DNA of 64,000 nt, from NCBI GenBank assembly GCA_005408345.1, contig SEMN01000158.1, positions 806,001-870,000 on the forward strand, given 5' to 3'. The notes beneath the pieces were generated by a model. The model ran no database searches and was not told where the DNA came from. It saw only the letters and a list, made by a program, of their open reading frames with translations. The stretch is from Macquaria australasica (lineage: Eukaryota > Chordata > Actinopteri > Centrarchiformes > Percichthyidae). The translations under genes were made by a program, and so were the position numbers. This document shows positions 38,101 through 64,000 of the stretch, piece by piece. Every line of letters begins with the position of its first letter. Positions within the stretch are counted from its first letter, which is position 1.

Positions 38101-41100
38101 CCAACGGAAACAACACTAAGAGCAACATTATAATAGTAATACTAATAACAACAGCAACAACAGCAATAGCATCAGCGGGTGCAGAGCAGGAGCACGGGGG
38201 CAGCAACCACAGACCCAGACTCCACAGCTCCAGAGGCAGAAACACCTGCAGAAAGCAACAGAAGGGGAGGGAGAGAGAGAGAGAGGAGAGAAAGCACACA
38301 ACTATGGGAAGAAGTTGAATTAATAACAAGCATTGATGGGATATGAGGGCGTACAGATGGAGAGGAAGAGGAGGAGAAAGGAGCTCAGTGCATCATAGGA
38401 AGTCCCCCGGCAGTCTAGGCGAGGGTAAGGGCATGGTCGAGGGGGTTGGGGGTTGTCATTGTAGTCAACGGTAAAACCGAGATCCCTTAAGGAAAAAGGT
38501 TGGGAACCTTTCTAGACTTTTGTGGGGCACAACTGGTTCTAATGTTAAGTTTTATATTGTTGCTCTGTCAGCGTCACTCATCTGCACTAGGCCGGACTAC
38601 TCATACGTGAAATTACGTTTGCAGTCATGTGACCAGAAATCAAATTACACTCAGAAAATCTGAGTTCAAGATTAGAAACGAGTGGATTTGTGAGTGATCG
38701 CTGCAGACTTTTTCAGTCACTTTCAAAGCAGACATGTAAACTTAGAATGAACACTAGGTTGTGAATTGAAAAAAAACAAAAAAAATCCAAACTGTGTGTT
38801 TGTGTCTGGTCGCAGACGGCAGCATGAATGAGGACGTGGTCATCACCAAACCTTTCGGCAAAGGCAGGATGACCTGCAGGGAGATTCGCCGCAACTCAGC
38901 CGGGTGTATCAAGTTCCGCGACGAGTGTCAGAAATGCAAAGACATCCAGCATATTGGTAAGAAAAGTCTCTGGTGAAGTGTTTTATTTATTCTTAGATGT
39001 TGTGACCAATAGAATTAGTCCAAAATGTAAACATGGATACAAGAAAGATAGAACAATAGAGATGAAGAGAATGATATAGACTTTGAAAACACAAGTTAGA
39101 AAATGTGTAACAAAAAGAAACAAATAAAGAGCAATACTGAGGGAAAAATACATAAAATTAAAAAAAGATATCCTTGATAATTAAATACATTATATCAGAT
39201 CTCATAAAACAGCTAATAATAACCGTTCAAAAGGTTAAGTAGGTGCAGTGAGATCCAGCCTCCTCCTGCAGGAAACCAGAGATGGAGACCTGAATGATGA
39301 TCCAGAGATGTTTTATTACAGCAACACAAATTAGGGTTTATGATAATGTTGGAAACAGGAAGGGCTTCATATGAATGGCAGCGGATGCAACAGAGAGTGT
39401 CATTTAATTATGTAATCAATTACTTTGTGTTGATGATGTTTTTGTTCCTCTGACAGCAAATTACATATCATCTACATTTGAGACATTTGGGAAATACGAA
39501 GAGGTTCATATTGATTTCACATTCAGAGGGATGCTTCAGCTTGTTGGTATAAACACTACTGCCTAAAATCTATCTTTAGATTTTAGATAACATTATGCAG
39601 CTGGAACGCTCCGATTAATTACCGCAAAGATAAGAACATAAAGTTAGGATGTGATCGATCACTAAAATCACAGATCCTCATCTCATTATCAGTTTAGTTA
39701 CTAGATGATGTTCTTTCACCTCGCTCATTAAATGCGTGGCCTTTGCTGTGTGATGGCACGCTTCTGCTTGTTTTCCCTGAAGCATAATAAGCTTAATATT
39801 ATGTTTCATAAAAATGTGGAGTTGTGCTTTTTTTTTGGCGGGGCGTGGCGTCTCCACTATAAAATGTTGTGGGAAACAACAGCATGTGACAGTTGCCTTT
39901 TTAGAACTAGAAAAGGCAATTTCTGAAGAAATTGCGGTGTGAATGCTGGCTGCTGAAATGCTGACGCTAAGCTGAATAGCTGGCTTGAAATGTTGAATAA
40001 TAATGACAATGTATGAATGATGTGGAATATGAATGTATGAATGATGTTGAATATTTTTATATCTCTTGAAAGGCTGACGCTAAACTGGATAGCTGGTTTG
40101 AAATGTTGAATAATACCAATAATATATGAATGATTTTGAATATTTTAATATTTGTTGAAAGGCTGACACTAAACTGAATAGCTGGCTTGAAATGTTGAAT
40201 AATACTGAAAATGTATGAATGCTGTTGAATACTTTAATATTTGTTGAAAGGCTGACACTAAACTGAATAGCTGGGAAGTTTGTAGTTTAAAGTATGAATA
40301 AGTAGATAATCCTTGAAAATGCTTGAAAAAGTGCTTGAAAAGGATGCCTGAGTCCTGTCTGACCCCCATCTGGGGTCTTTTATTTTGAAAATGCAGCCTT
40401 GTCTGTGGACACCCAGCAAGCTTCTCTCACCATCCCTTGGTTTTTATTTTGACAATTCAGCCATGTCCACGGCCCCCAAGTAAGGTCCTGTTACTATCTG
40501 GGGCTTTTATTTTGAATATCTAGCATGGTCTGTGACCACCAGATAAGCCCCTGTTATCATCTGGGGGGTTTTATTTTGAAAATCTCTACTGTACAGTATA
40601 AAGGTCCATGTTTTGAGTGCTGGGATTTCCTGCTGTAAGTGACATGCACACACACTGGGCGCTATAGCGACTGTAGCACCCTGAGGGAGTGGAGGGGGGA
40701 GGGGCAGACTGCAACTTAGACAAGTCAGACAAACATATTTAGGTTTTGTTTTTTGGCAGTTTATGCCTTTATTTGATAGCCGACAGTAGAAAAGATGACA
40801 GGAGATGAGGGAAGAGAGAGATGAGGATCAACATGCAACAAAGATCCCAGACCGGACGTGAACTGTGAGCGTTGCAGTTCATGGTTGGCACCTTAAACAT
40901 ACCTGGGTGACCCTCAACAAGGCTTTTTTTCACGCTCGCCCTCATTAAAGTAAACAGTGCTTACCCCAAAATGTTAATGTAATTTGTTTCCAGATTTAAT
41001 AAAATGTTAAACCTGCAATGACAGATTTTCTTTGGCCACTTGGGGGCAGCGGAAACAAACTGTAAACACAACACTGACATATCATCCCGTTTTAAGTTGA

Positions 41101-43293
41101 TATGCTGAACTTATATTTACACATCCAGCAGTTACAGAGCAACATTATCATTAATTTGGAATATAAGTCCAATATTCACTCTCTTTCAGCTCTGTTTTCA
41201 GTCTCTACCAACTCCTGAGGGAAATATTTAGCTTTAGCTGCTAAATGAAACACATGTAACGTCCCCTTACCTGTTTCCCTGACAGACTGCTCCGGGAAGA
41301 AACCTCTGGAGGGCCCGCTGAAGGAGCAGCTGGAGGAGGCGCTGGCCATGGCCGAGCGTTTCACTCAGCAGTACAATGCCCTCCTGAAGAGGTTTGAGGA
41401 GCAGATGTTCAACACCTCCTCCATCCTGGACCTGCTCAACACGCAGTTCGGCTGGGTGTCGTCTCTGGTTAACGACACCAACACCAAGGACGACATCTTC
41501 CGGGTTCAGACGGTATGTGGACCCGCTCGCTGTTTTGCTGTGCTGGATTTATCTGTTAAAGTCATTCACTGTAGCGCTGCGTCTTTCTCCATCTGTCTGT
41601 GTTGGTTAGAGGCTCTAATGAGTGCTACAGTACATATAGGAATAAAGCTAACAAGGGGGATATAAAACGTACGGTATTCAATATAATATACAAAATCAAT
41701 ATATCACTATCAAATTACTTGTGACATCTTGGTTTGATGTAAGAAATGAGCCTGCGTTTATTTCATGTCAGTTGTGTAGTCAGTTCTGGATTGATGGAAT
41801 TTTCCCAAAATTAACAACAATTACATTTTCCTCTTTGGAGGGGCTGCATAGTGAGAAATGTGAAATCTCCACACAAAAAAAGTCAACTTTCAGAATGAAC
41901 TTTAAATTTAAGACAAACTCTCTTGTATTTTTAACAGTTTACATGCTCTTTTTGTGAATAGTGTGGTTATTTCAAGTGTTTGCAAGTGTGTTTTTTAATT
42001 TATTTAAGTCTATTTGTGGCATGCCTGTTTTCTTTGCAGCAATTCCTTTAATCTATGACAGTTTTCTCATTTTGGAGACAATAAAAGTAACCTTGAACGT
42101 TACTTTTAGCTTGACAACCACCTTGCAAGTTGGATTTTATGCTATTAATAATTACTAAGTTATAATGGTTAAGTTTTTCTTTTTGTATGCGTTACAGCAA
42201 AAATATAACTGAAGGCAAAAGATAAAAATTACAAAATTGGAGCCAGTATCTGCCCACTGTATCTGCATGTGCACAGTATACAGTGTATCAGTAATTCCTA
42301 TATGTAAATGCAGGTATGTTTAGGCTGTTAAAGTGTTAAGATGAAGTCCTCCCTGTGCTGCAGGTGATCTGCAGGGACACCGAGGGGAAGCCAGGTGAGG
42401 AGAAGCAGCAGCCTGGAGAAACCAACGTGTCTGTGCAGCTCTTCGACTCTCCACCTATGAACATCAGCGTGCCGGGCGACATCCCCTGGACCGACCCCAA
42501 GTTCTCTGAGGTGGTGGCCCAGGAGGCTCTGGACCGCTACAAGGAAACCAGCGTGTAAGTGTGGAGCATAATAACCAAATTTAAATGGATAGTTTTGGGG
42601 ACTGAGCAGATTTATGATACTGTTCTTAAGTTCTTTAGTACAAATTTGAGGTACTGGTTCTTGACTTGAGTATTTCTATTTTGAGGGACTTCCTGCTTTT
42701 AATCCACAACATTTCAGAGGGAAATACTGTACAATTATGATTACATTTATTTGCTGGATGTAGTTACTAATCACTTTGTACATAATATTTTTTAGAAGAT
42801 CTGTGTGCAGGGTTTTTACTTGTAATGGAGTTGTTCTCCCCTGTGCTTTTACTTTGTGTGATTCTCCCTTCAGGATTTTCCTAGACCCCCTCTCTGTAAA
42901 AATGGAAAATAGTAACAGGAAATTTCAAGCTCCACATACTAGAATTTTCCAGAGCTTTTTCCACATCTAGTTACGATTTCACAATCTGGGTTACTATCTG
43001 GAAAAGCTAGTAACTGGACTTTGAGTTCAATTTCATTTTTTGTCTACTGTTTCCAAGGTTTAGAAAGAACTTTAACGCTGAATAACAGGAGCATTTTAAA
43101 GATATATTCAGTCTCGTCCATTTAGGGCTCTTTGGTCTTCTGCTGTCCTCTCTGACTTTAATTTGTATAGAAACAGCTGGACCACATGGAGTGAAAATAA
43201 ACTTCAGATTACTTTCTAAGGTAGATAGGATATAAACCAATCACTGACAATCTCTCATCTCCTTCTCTTTGTTTTTCCAGTGTGGTCAAATAA
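33318..43293 (+). CDS. clu: Clusterin (apolipoprotein J), complete
   Basis: Clusterin is a secreted, disulfide-linked heterodimeric chaperone that binds misfolded proteins and lipids. Coding exons: 33318-33432, 33969-34117, 34925-35095, 36572-36742, 37228-37441, 38816-38956, 41286-41512, 42364-42554, 43281-43293. All junctions are GT-AG and in phase, giving 463 aa (human 449). A signal peptide spans about residues 1-28. The beta chain has five clustered Cys (108, 119, 122, 127, 135) in CNETMKALWEECKPC. The convertase site RSIR/S falls at 231/232. The alpha chain has Cys 294, 304, 311, 314 and 322, so the ten disulfide cysteines are present. N-glycosylation sequons start at 109, 151, 363, 383, 417 and 429. 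An in-frame TGA at 33303 precedes the ATG. Oddities are six consecutive Met codons in the signal peptide and an additional Cys399. It is divergent from scara3 and tail to tail with reps1. Confidence 0.97.
33464..33740. mobile_element. TTAA-flanked foldback MITE, AGGGTCAGTTCACC family
   Basis: TTAA (33464-33467) is followed by AGGGTCAGTTCACCTAA. TTAA (33737-33740) is preceded by the imperfect inverse (TTTGGGTGAACTGGTCTT). The interior is AT-rich and noncoding. It sits in the second clu intron, 31 bases after the donor. Confidence 0.7.
35148..35213. repeat. (TA)n/(TAGA)n microsatellite in clu intron
   Basis: TATA-rich repeats occupy the stretch just after the clu exon 4 donor. Confidence 0.9.
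35286..36083. mobile_element. TTAA-flanked MITE of about 800 bp, nested in another repeat
   Basis: TTAA at 35286-35289 and 36080-36083 bounds AGCTGGGGTAGGCAG and its perfect inverse CTGCCTACCCCAGCT. The interior is GC-rich for this window (especially 35800-36000), noncoding, and has the look of a common fish repeat. The flanks join across one TTAA to give CAGATTAATCCATAATGAAA, matching the TAGGGCTGCAA family copy near 61610 (CAGATTAATAGATAATGAAA). This shows insertion into that older element with TTAA duplication. It is located in the clu intron before exon 5. Confidence 0.88.
36085..36250. repeat. Interspersed repeat of the ACTTTTACTTGTAATGGAGTA type
   Basis: This repeat contains CATTTTCAATGCAGGAC, TTTACTTGTAATGGAGTA and AAAGGATCTGAGTA, a fish repeat also present at about 42600-42850 and 52585-52745. 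Its first bases overlap the tail of the split TAGGGCTGCAA element. It has no coding potential. Confidence 0.6.
37555..38530. repeat. Fish interspersed retroelement-like repeat in clu intron
   Basis: From about 37768 the sequence reads TTTTATTTATATAGCGCC, TTATCTCAGGGCACTTT and GGAAAAACTCCCTTTTAACA, which I recognise as an abundant teleost repeat. Its 3' portion continues to about 38470 (CCCCCGGCAGTCTAGGCGAG). Outside it, GGTTGCCAACCTAGGGGTCC (about 37561) and GGTTGGGAACCTTTCTAG (about 38498) look like parts of another repeat that it may interrupt. The simple GA run at 38270-38296 is internal. No intact reading frame was found. Confidence 0.6.
39960..40274. repeat. Minisatellite, 89-bp unit
   Basis: Units beginning GCTGACRCTAARCTG start at 39960, 40073, 40162 and 40251 (the last is partial). 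Spacings are 113, 89 and 89; the first unit is longer by an internal 24-base duplication around ATGAATGATG. Confidence 0.93.
40366..40585. repeat. Minisatellite, 63-64-bp unit
   Basis: Units starting (C/T)ATC(T/C)(G/C)GGG with TTTTATTTTGAMAAT begin at 40367, 40431, 40495 and 40558 (the last is partial). The unit is unrelated to the adjacent 89-bp repeat. Confidence 0.88.
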
Positions 43294-44010
43294 AGTCCCA
43301 GATGGATTTGCACCCCAACCTGAACTGTCTGCTGACAAGTGAATGTTCTGGATTCATCAAAACACACCTGAAACCAAGACCATGAACACACCTGGGAAAA
43401 AAAAAAAGCCAACCCACTGATTCTGATGTAAATCCTCTTTTAAGTCCTGCTTTTGCAAGCAACAGTTTCACCTCAGAGATTTATATTGTTACATTAGAGC
43501 TCTTTGTCCTGCTGTAAGAGAAGATATTCAGTAGATGTAGATAACAGGCTTCCTCGTGTCTATCTAAGGCCTTATACCATAGGTGAGCTGGGCTTTGGTT
43601 CCATAGCACTTACATGACTTGTTTAAGTTTCCATTACAAGCCTAAATTGCTGTAATTGACTGATACTGTTTCTATTCTCTACATTCTAACCCATGAAGAT
43701 TAATCTGATATTTCCTCCACAACAGTTCAATTAAACAAAGACTTGATTTGTTGCAAAGATTTGTAGAAAACTTAAGTTTATTCACGCTGCTTCAGTGACT
43801 TTAATGACCTCATCTGCCCTTCTACAGATCTCTGATAGCTATTATCTGAGTTGGTTGAAGTTGTTGACTTGCTGGAGTTAAACTCGCTGATTGGAGATTA
43901 AACTTGAGAAAGTTGAGTTGTTTATGTCCAGGATTTCTTTGAGCCCCTCTGTACAGCAGCATAACTATGAAGCAATACATAGAGATCTAATAAAAACCTG
44001 CTCAAACCCA
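43294..44010 (+). other. clu: clu 3'UTR
   Basis: After the TAA at 43291-43293, candidate polyadenylation signals are ATTAAA at 43730-43735 and AATAAA at 43989-43994. The AATAAA overlapping the stop region at 43288-43293 is too early to be used. The end is set about 16 bases after the second signal. Confidence 0.6.
43989..43994 (+). terminator. clu: clu polyadenylation signal AATAAA
   Basis: Canonical hexamer about 0.7 kb after the stop codon, in the sequence CTAATAAAAACC. Confidence 0.55.
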
Positions 44011-44640
44011 TTCAGTTTCTTTGTCATTTCTACTGACAGTTTTTCTGAATTCAGGCTTCAGGCAGAGTCAACTATACAGGCTTTTTCAAAATAATATACT
44101 GCAAAGGTAGGTTTTTTTTCTTTTCTCTGAAGAACAAATAATTGTGCGGTGATTCCTCTCTAACGTGATTAATGATGTGATCACTTGAGAGCTGCTCTTA
44201 AAGCCCCTGAAAACTTGGCTTCAACTCTTTAAGTATAACATAGCATTATATAACATTAAATATTTTTGACTAAATAAGCAACAATCAAAGTTTAAGTTAG
44301 TAAAAAATAAATAAATAAATAAAAAAAATTAAGACAAAAAAGAAATCAAGTTTCAGAGTCAAAAACTCTACACTAATCTGCTTCATCAGGACTGTGTGGG
44401 AGTATTAAGCGAATAACCTTCAACTGTCACATTTTGACTAAAATATTGCTCAGCACAGATATAAATCTCTCGAGTAAAACATCCAAAACTGCTAACTTTG
44501 GCAGAAAGTCGTGTGTTCATGTAGGACCGTATTGCTCATAAAAAGACTACTTTTACCCCAAAGTTGGTCCTTAAAAGTAGGTATTCTTTAAGTGTAATTC
44601 TTGATAAATAGGGGTGAAGTTTTCAAACAAAGAAGTCAGT
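44011..44640. other. Short spacer between convergent clu and reps1
   Basis: No gene was seen. It holds an A-rich run with repeated AAAT (44305-44345). Reading frames are short. Its width depends on which reps1 polyadenylation site is used. Confidence 0.5.
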
Positions 44641-44671
44641 AAAGAGCAGCAGTTTAAAATATTGTGCCGTT

Positions 44672-44677
44672 TTTATT
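44672..44677 (-). terminator. reps1: Possible distal reps1 polyadenylation signal
   Basis: AATAAA on the minus strand within a T-rich plus-strand context. The alternative proximal signal is at 46263-46268. Confidence 0.35.
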
Positions 44678-45246
44678 TTTGTGTAAAAATCACACAGCTG
44701 CTAGTTGACTCTGCAGAGATACAGTACATCCATGCAGTTAAACATCTAGGATCCCACAGCCAAGAGAGAAGGAATTAAATAGAATATTCTTTCGCTGTTA
44801 GTCAGCAATTAATGCAAATTTACATGAGTCCAAAAGTGTGTATCATATACAATATACAACACAGATCTGGGAGCAAATAGCATTCAAAATCCCATCAAAG
44901 ACTTCTTTAACGACTGATTGCTTCTGCCTGCCTGGATTGCCTTTTGGGTTCAGGGGATGGAGGGGAGCTATTGTGCTAGCAAACATAAATCAATCCCACG
45001 TGAAGGTTTTTAATAGGGTTTTAAATGGTATTAGTTCCAGGCCTGCAAACAATATAACACACTCGCACACACACACACCGAGTACATCATCGTCCTCAAC
45101 AGCAGAAAAAAGAAGGCGAGCCTTGATGCAACAAGGAAGAGAGGTCAGTCAGCCACCGTGGAAACCTGAATGCCAGTTGGGGGAGTAAGGCTTTAGAAGA
45201 AGAAGAGATTCTTCGCAAACACACAGGAAGCTCCAGGGCAAAACAT

Positions 45247-45332
45247 CTATCTATCTATATATCTATATCTATATCTATATATAGATATAGATATCTAGAT
45301 ATCTTGTTATTTATATCTAGATAAATAACAAG
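45247..45332. repeat. TATC repeat passing into two palindromes
   Basis: A (TATC)n run turns into a self-complementary TATCTATATATAGATA core. Next come CTTGTTATTTAT (45303-45314) and its exact inverse ATAAATAACAAG (45321-45332), separated by ATCTAG. Confidence 0.9.
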
Positions 45333-45743
45333 AATTAAGCAAAGACAGGGTATTTTAGGGTACTGGCACAAAAAAACCTTAGTTTCCAGGTTGTACTGAA
45401 GAAATAAGAGTGGTTCATTACTTTTTTTTCTTCTTAAAGCATCTTTTTTTAAAATACATGTGAAAGACAAGAACATGCAGGTTAAAAGAAAGCAAAGAGG
45501 GACCTAACAAATAAAAAAAAACACAAAAGAAATGGGGGGGGGGGTGTTAACTTCAAAGTGCAGTTGGGTCATTCAGGTCTCCCGTTCTGTTGACTGGTCT
45601 CTGTCTGTAGTCCTGTTAAGCTTCATCTACAACCGGCAAAGAACCAGTCGTATCTTGCAAATTCAGGGTGAAAGTGCTCTGATCTGGAGTTTACTTCCCT
45701 CTGGAGCCAGGAGCGAGGGGGAAGCGGACTGATCGTCAGTACC

Positions 45744-45768
45744 AAAAAAAAAAAAAAAAAAAAAAAAA
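45744..45768. repeat. 25-base A run
   Basis: Uninterrupted poly-A on the plus strand (poly-T in reps1 sense). Confidence 0.97.
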
Positions 45769-46916
45769 TGAATCACAAACATACAGTAGATGGTGTTTTG
45801 GAAGATCTAAGATACAAAAACCAGAGTATACTGTTCACACAGTTGCTACTATCATAGTACAAACAGCAAAGTGTAGTTGGTCTGTGAAGATGTATCGCCC
45901 GTACTTGCATAGTGCCGACAGCCCGATTGGAAAACAGCTGAATTTTTAAATCAACATCAACTCTATCTGCACCATCAGTTTGTGTCTGTGCACATGTGTT
46001 TGCCGCCCGGGAAAATCACAGGAAAGCTTCTCCCTGATCAGCAACACAATTCTTCATAAATGCCGCCTCCTGCAGCCGAGCAGCTGGAATATCTTCAAAC
46101 CCCTTCAAGTGAACGTCTTTGTTTTGATTAAACGGTTTCCCCATCCGGGTGAAGTTAAAGACTGGAAATGACACACAGCAACCACGGAGGTTTAAAGGAA
46201 AGCTGAAATGTTGATGCACAGCTAATCAAGAGAAACCTGTAGGAAGGGAAAAAGGTTGCATTTTTATTCTTTTTTTTTTTTAAAAACACAGCCCAAGTAG
46301 AGGTGAGAGAGCAGAGAGGGATAGTTCAGTCATTTGGCATAAAGTCAAACCATTCAGTCACATCAAACCCCAAACACTAACAAAAAGGAAAAAAAAAGAG
46401 GACAAAGCACATTCATTCATTCACTGAATGATACACACACACACACACACATATGTAGACTTCGAGGGGCAGTGAGAAGAGGGAGGTGGGCAGAATGTTT
46501 GTCACAGGATGAGTCACAAAAGCCTTCACCATGATGATTTAGCCATAAAAGGCCTCACACAAACATACACACGTAGTCCTGTCCAGAAGTAGCCCAGTAT
46601 GTTTCAAGAAGAGACAGACCACACCAAACTCCTGTCAAAAAAAATGTCAATTTTACATTCCTTGCTTACTGGCATATGTAGATTACTGTATTGTTTTCAA
46701 AGCCTCTAATATGTGTTGTAGCATTGTCTCTGTGACCTATTTTTGACAGATTTTTTTGAAATGGTGACATGCGGGAGGCAAACGTTCAGCGGACAGACTG
46801 TCTTTGATGATGTTTAAAGCAGAAATGCTTTTAAAGTCCTGTTTTTCACAACTGTTGTCCAGTTCTGAATAGGTATTCACAGCAGTAGACAAGTAGGTAC
46901 GCCAATAAGAAGACAA

Positions 46917-47253
46917 TTAAAGGAATATTTCAACATTTTGGGAAATAGTTATATTTTTTCTTTCTGAGAGTTAGATGAAGTAGTTTCAGCATATAACTCA
47001 TTGTTGTTTTTACTTTTCTATTTTGGTACAGCTTAAACAAACAAGAGGCAACATGTTAATTAGTGAATTTTAGGAGGTGCTGGTAGCTTTAGTTTTGAAC
47101 GTTGGCTAGCTGTTTCCCCGATTCCAGTCTTTATGCTAAGCTAAGCGCAGACTCCATCTCTACTGAACGCACATGAGATTGATATATTCTCATCGAACTC
47201 TAAGAAAGAAAGTGAAGAAGCTTATTTCCCAAAATACTGAACTGCTTCTTCAA
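46917..47253. mobile_element. TTAA-type foldback MITE, second copy of the AGGAA..TTCAAC family
   Basis: TTAA (46917-46920) is followed by AGGAATATTTCAACATTTTG. The right end near 47230-47253 is the approximate inverse (CCCAAAATACTGAACTGCTTCTTCAA), with the right TTAA degraded. The interior ATGCTAAGCTAAGC is shared with 8973-9440. It lies in the presumed reps1 3'UTR. Confidence 0.7.
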
Positions 47254-47821
47254 ATTCGCCTGATTTTCAATAGGAGTTTGGTGTGGCAGAGTCTGTGTCC
47301 CAAGAGAGAAGGAACATATTGGTGCTAGCCTCAAGTAAGTCACTAAACAGGAACACAAATGCACACGGTCACACACACACACTCAACAAACACACTCCGC
47401 CTTTCTACTTCAGCCATTCAGAGAGTGAAGTCAGACACCAGCAGTTTGTCTTCAGATCGCACTCGCAGGTGGAGCGTCTTGTCCACCACTCCTAACCGTT
47501 TCTCAGCCCGCTGTCGTTCTCACGTTCACCTCTCTTTAGACAAAATTGAAAAGTGCCAGTTTGTAAAATCCCCCCACGCTCCTGTCACCTCCTCCTACTC
47601 TTGGCAAGACCTCGCCCTCAGGTCCGTCCCGGTTTATGATTAATAAGTGTGTGATCGAGCGTAAGAGTTTTAACGGAGCGCCCTTGCAGCAGGTCGGAGC
47701 CTCCTGGGGAAAGCCGAGATGGTGGAAGGGAGGAGGGACGGGTGGAGGGGGAGGAGTCAGGCCGAGGGCCACAGCCTTGCTTCGGATAAACTACAGCGTA
47801 CAGTTTCCTTCTTCACGTTGG

Positions 47822-62848
<15,027 letters not shown>

Positions 62849-64000
62849 CTAACCCCACACACAAGGACAAGGAGGAGGAACAGTTAACAACATTGTATTC
62901 ATCTGAAACCCTGATATTAGCCACCGCTGAGAGATGAGAAGACCAGTCCTCCCTCTGACAATTCATAACTTACTAAATTTAACATGGAAGAGTAAAACAA
63001 GAAAGTAAACAATACATAACTAACATTTAGGGTTTGCTTTAACACAACAGTGGTCAAAAACAACACTGTAAACACTTGCATTGTATTTAAGTTCTCCAAA
63101 GACTTACTGACTTAATATGATTAAGTCACAAAAACGGCACAAGCAACAGTCTCATTTACTCTGCCCACTGGCAGACGTTCAGTGGGTCTCACCACTACTA
63201 AGCCAGATTATCACATATTTCGTTGTGCTTGACGTCATGCTGAGCAGGTTTTGTCCAAAATGGTAGTTTGGCCAGCACAACAGAAACTACAAAATGTCTC
63301 AAGTGTGCACAGAAACACATAGGAGATGAGCATATAATGCATCATGTGCTTACATGACTAATATGCAGACACCAGATACCTGTGGAGGACTAACACCCAG
63401 GGAGTTAAACTTCATAACATTAGGATGACTCCTCAAGTGTGAGCCCTTCAGTACCGAGAGCCACAACACCGACAGCCCGCCACAGCTGACTGATCCCCTT
63501 CCCACTCAGATGCTTTTTTTTTTTCCTCAGCCTGTTACAACATGACACCGTAGCTGCATGCGTCTCACAGGCCAACACAGTGTACATTTTGAAAGTGGAA
63601 GATTACAACACTGCCTAATTCTTCCACCACACAGCCCCCTTGTTGACCTTGAAAAGGATCCTGACTCACAAACTGCAAATACTGGCCTGCTGAGAGACCC
63701 GGAGTCGCTGCTGCAGTTTAACTGGCTACTCATAACCCACAGTTAACAGACAGAGCAGGGGCAGTCTGCATGGCATCGTGGTTGGTGTGTGACCATAACA
63801 TGACTACTGTAACCTGACAAGAAGCAAGTTCATCTGTGGGTTAATACATATTTAGAAGGGCTGTGGTGTTGAATGAGACATCATTCCTCAGTCGTGCGTT
63901 TTTGAGACCGTTTAGGTGGCAACTTTTATAAATCACACTGACGGGTGGACACCGTGACATTGGGTCTGCATTTCCGCCGTGTCAGCCCAACCCAGTGCCG
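62849..64000. other. reps1 intron at right edge
   Basis: No exon matching the beginning of the first EH domain is present, so the first reps1 exon(s) lie beyond the window. I see no clear repeats except a T run at 63513. Confidence 0.6.

Larger units (their letters stand above)
38957..41285. other. clu: clu intron between exons 7 and 8 (2.3 kb)
   Basis: It holds two tandem repeats (39960-40274 and 40366-40585), an old repeat with CCTTTATTTGATAG and ATGCAACAAAGATCCCAGAC (about 40750-40920, a common fish element), and a dispersed-repeat segment (about 41010-41225) shared with 22985-23155. No exon was seen. Confidence 0.6.
44650..47821 (-). other. reps1: reps1 3'UTR or downstream flank
   Basis: Downstream of the reps1 stop on the minus strand, AATAAA occurs at 46268-46263 and 44677-44672, giving a 3'UTR of roughly 1.55 or 3.15 kb. 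The stretch contains palindromic TATC/TAGA sequence (45247-45332), a 25-base A run (45744-45768, T on the sense strand), a CA run near 46434 and a TTAA-flanked MITE (46917-47253). No other gene was seen. Confidence 0.45.

Noticed and set aside
37893..38329. 141- and 120-codon frames on opposite strands in a clu intron
   Set aside because: They fall inside a recognised fish interspersed repeat with simple GA sequence.
42364..42374. Possible alternative acceptor 11 bases into clu exon 9 (ATCTGCAG)
   Set aside because: An 11-base shift would break the frame, so the upstream acceptor at 42363 is the working one.

Overview
The window is vertebrate nuclear DNA, almost certainly from a teleost fish, probably a percomorph. 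It has many-exon genes with GT-AG introns, Tc1-like transposons, TTAA-flanked foldback MITEs, the fish repeat opening with TAGGGCTGCAA, and long CA/GA/GATA microsatellites. There are no operons, CRISPR arrays or bacterial features. I built three protein-coding genes by hand, checking splice sites and reading phase at every junction.

Layout. (1) About 717-19500, minus strand: the 5' part of scara3 (class A scavenger receptor 3). Eight coding exons give residues 1-290, covering the cytoplasmic tail, the membrane segment and the start of the stalk. The rest of the stalk and the collagen-like tail lie left of the window. Coding exon 1 holds only seven coding bases and sits about 9.8 kb upstream of exon 2. 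(2) About 19.6-29.6 kb: a gene-poor space between the divergent genes scara3 and clu. It holds long microsatellites, a transposase fossil and a possible minus-strand TATA promoter. (3) 29.66-44.01 kb, plus strand: a complete clusterin gene (clu). It has a TATA promoter, a noncoding exon 1, nine coding exons (463 aa) and polyadenylation signals. (4) 47822-62848, minus strand: reps1 (RalBP1-associated Eps15-homology protein 1). Eighteen coding exons give 765 residues up to the stop; the first part of the first EH domain lies right of the window. clu and reps1 are tail to tail.

The head-to-head scara3/clu arrangement matches the human CLU-SCARA3 neighbourhood as I remember it, whereas human REPS1 is on another chromosome. 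The proteins are not one pathway. Scara3 is an oxidative-stress-induced membrane protein, clusterin is a secreted chaperone induced by stress, and Reps1 is an endocytic adaptor of the Ral pathway.

I found no novel gene system. The most interesting material is in the noncoding DNA and in details of clu. A TTAA-flanked MITE is nested in another repeat so that the empty site can be read. Three further TTAA-bounded elements all begin TTAAAG. An internally deleted Tc1 element has near-identical 180-bp inverted repeats. Two unrelated minisatellites lie almost back to back in one clu intron. The clu signal peptide carries a six-methionine run, and its alpha chain has an extra cysteine. No database search was possible; family names rest on recognition of protein and repeat motifs.
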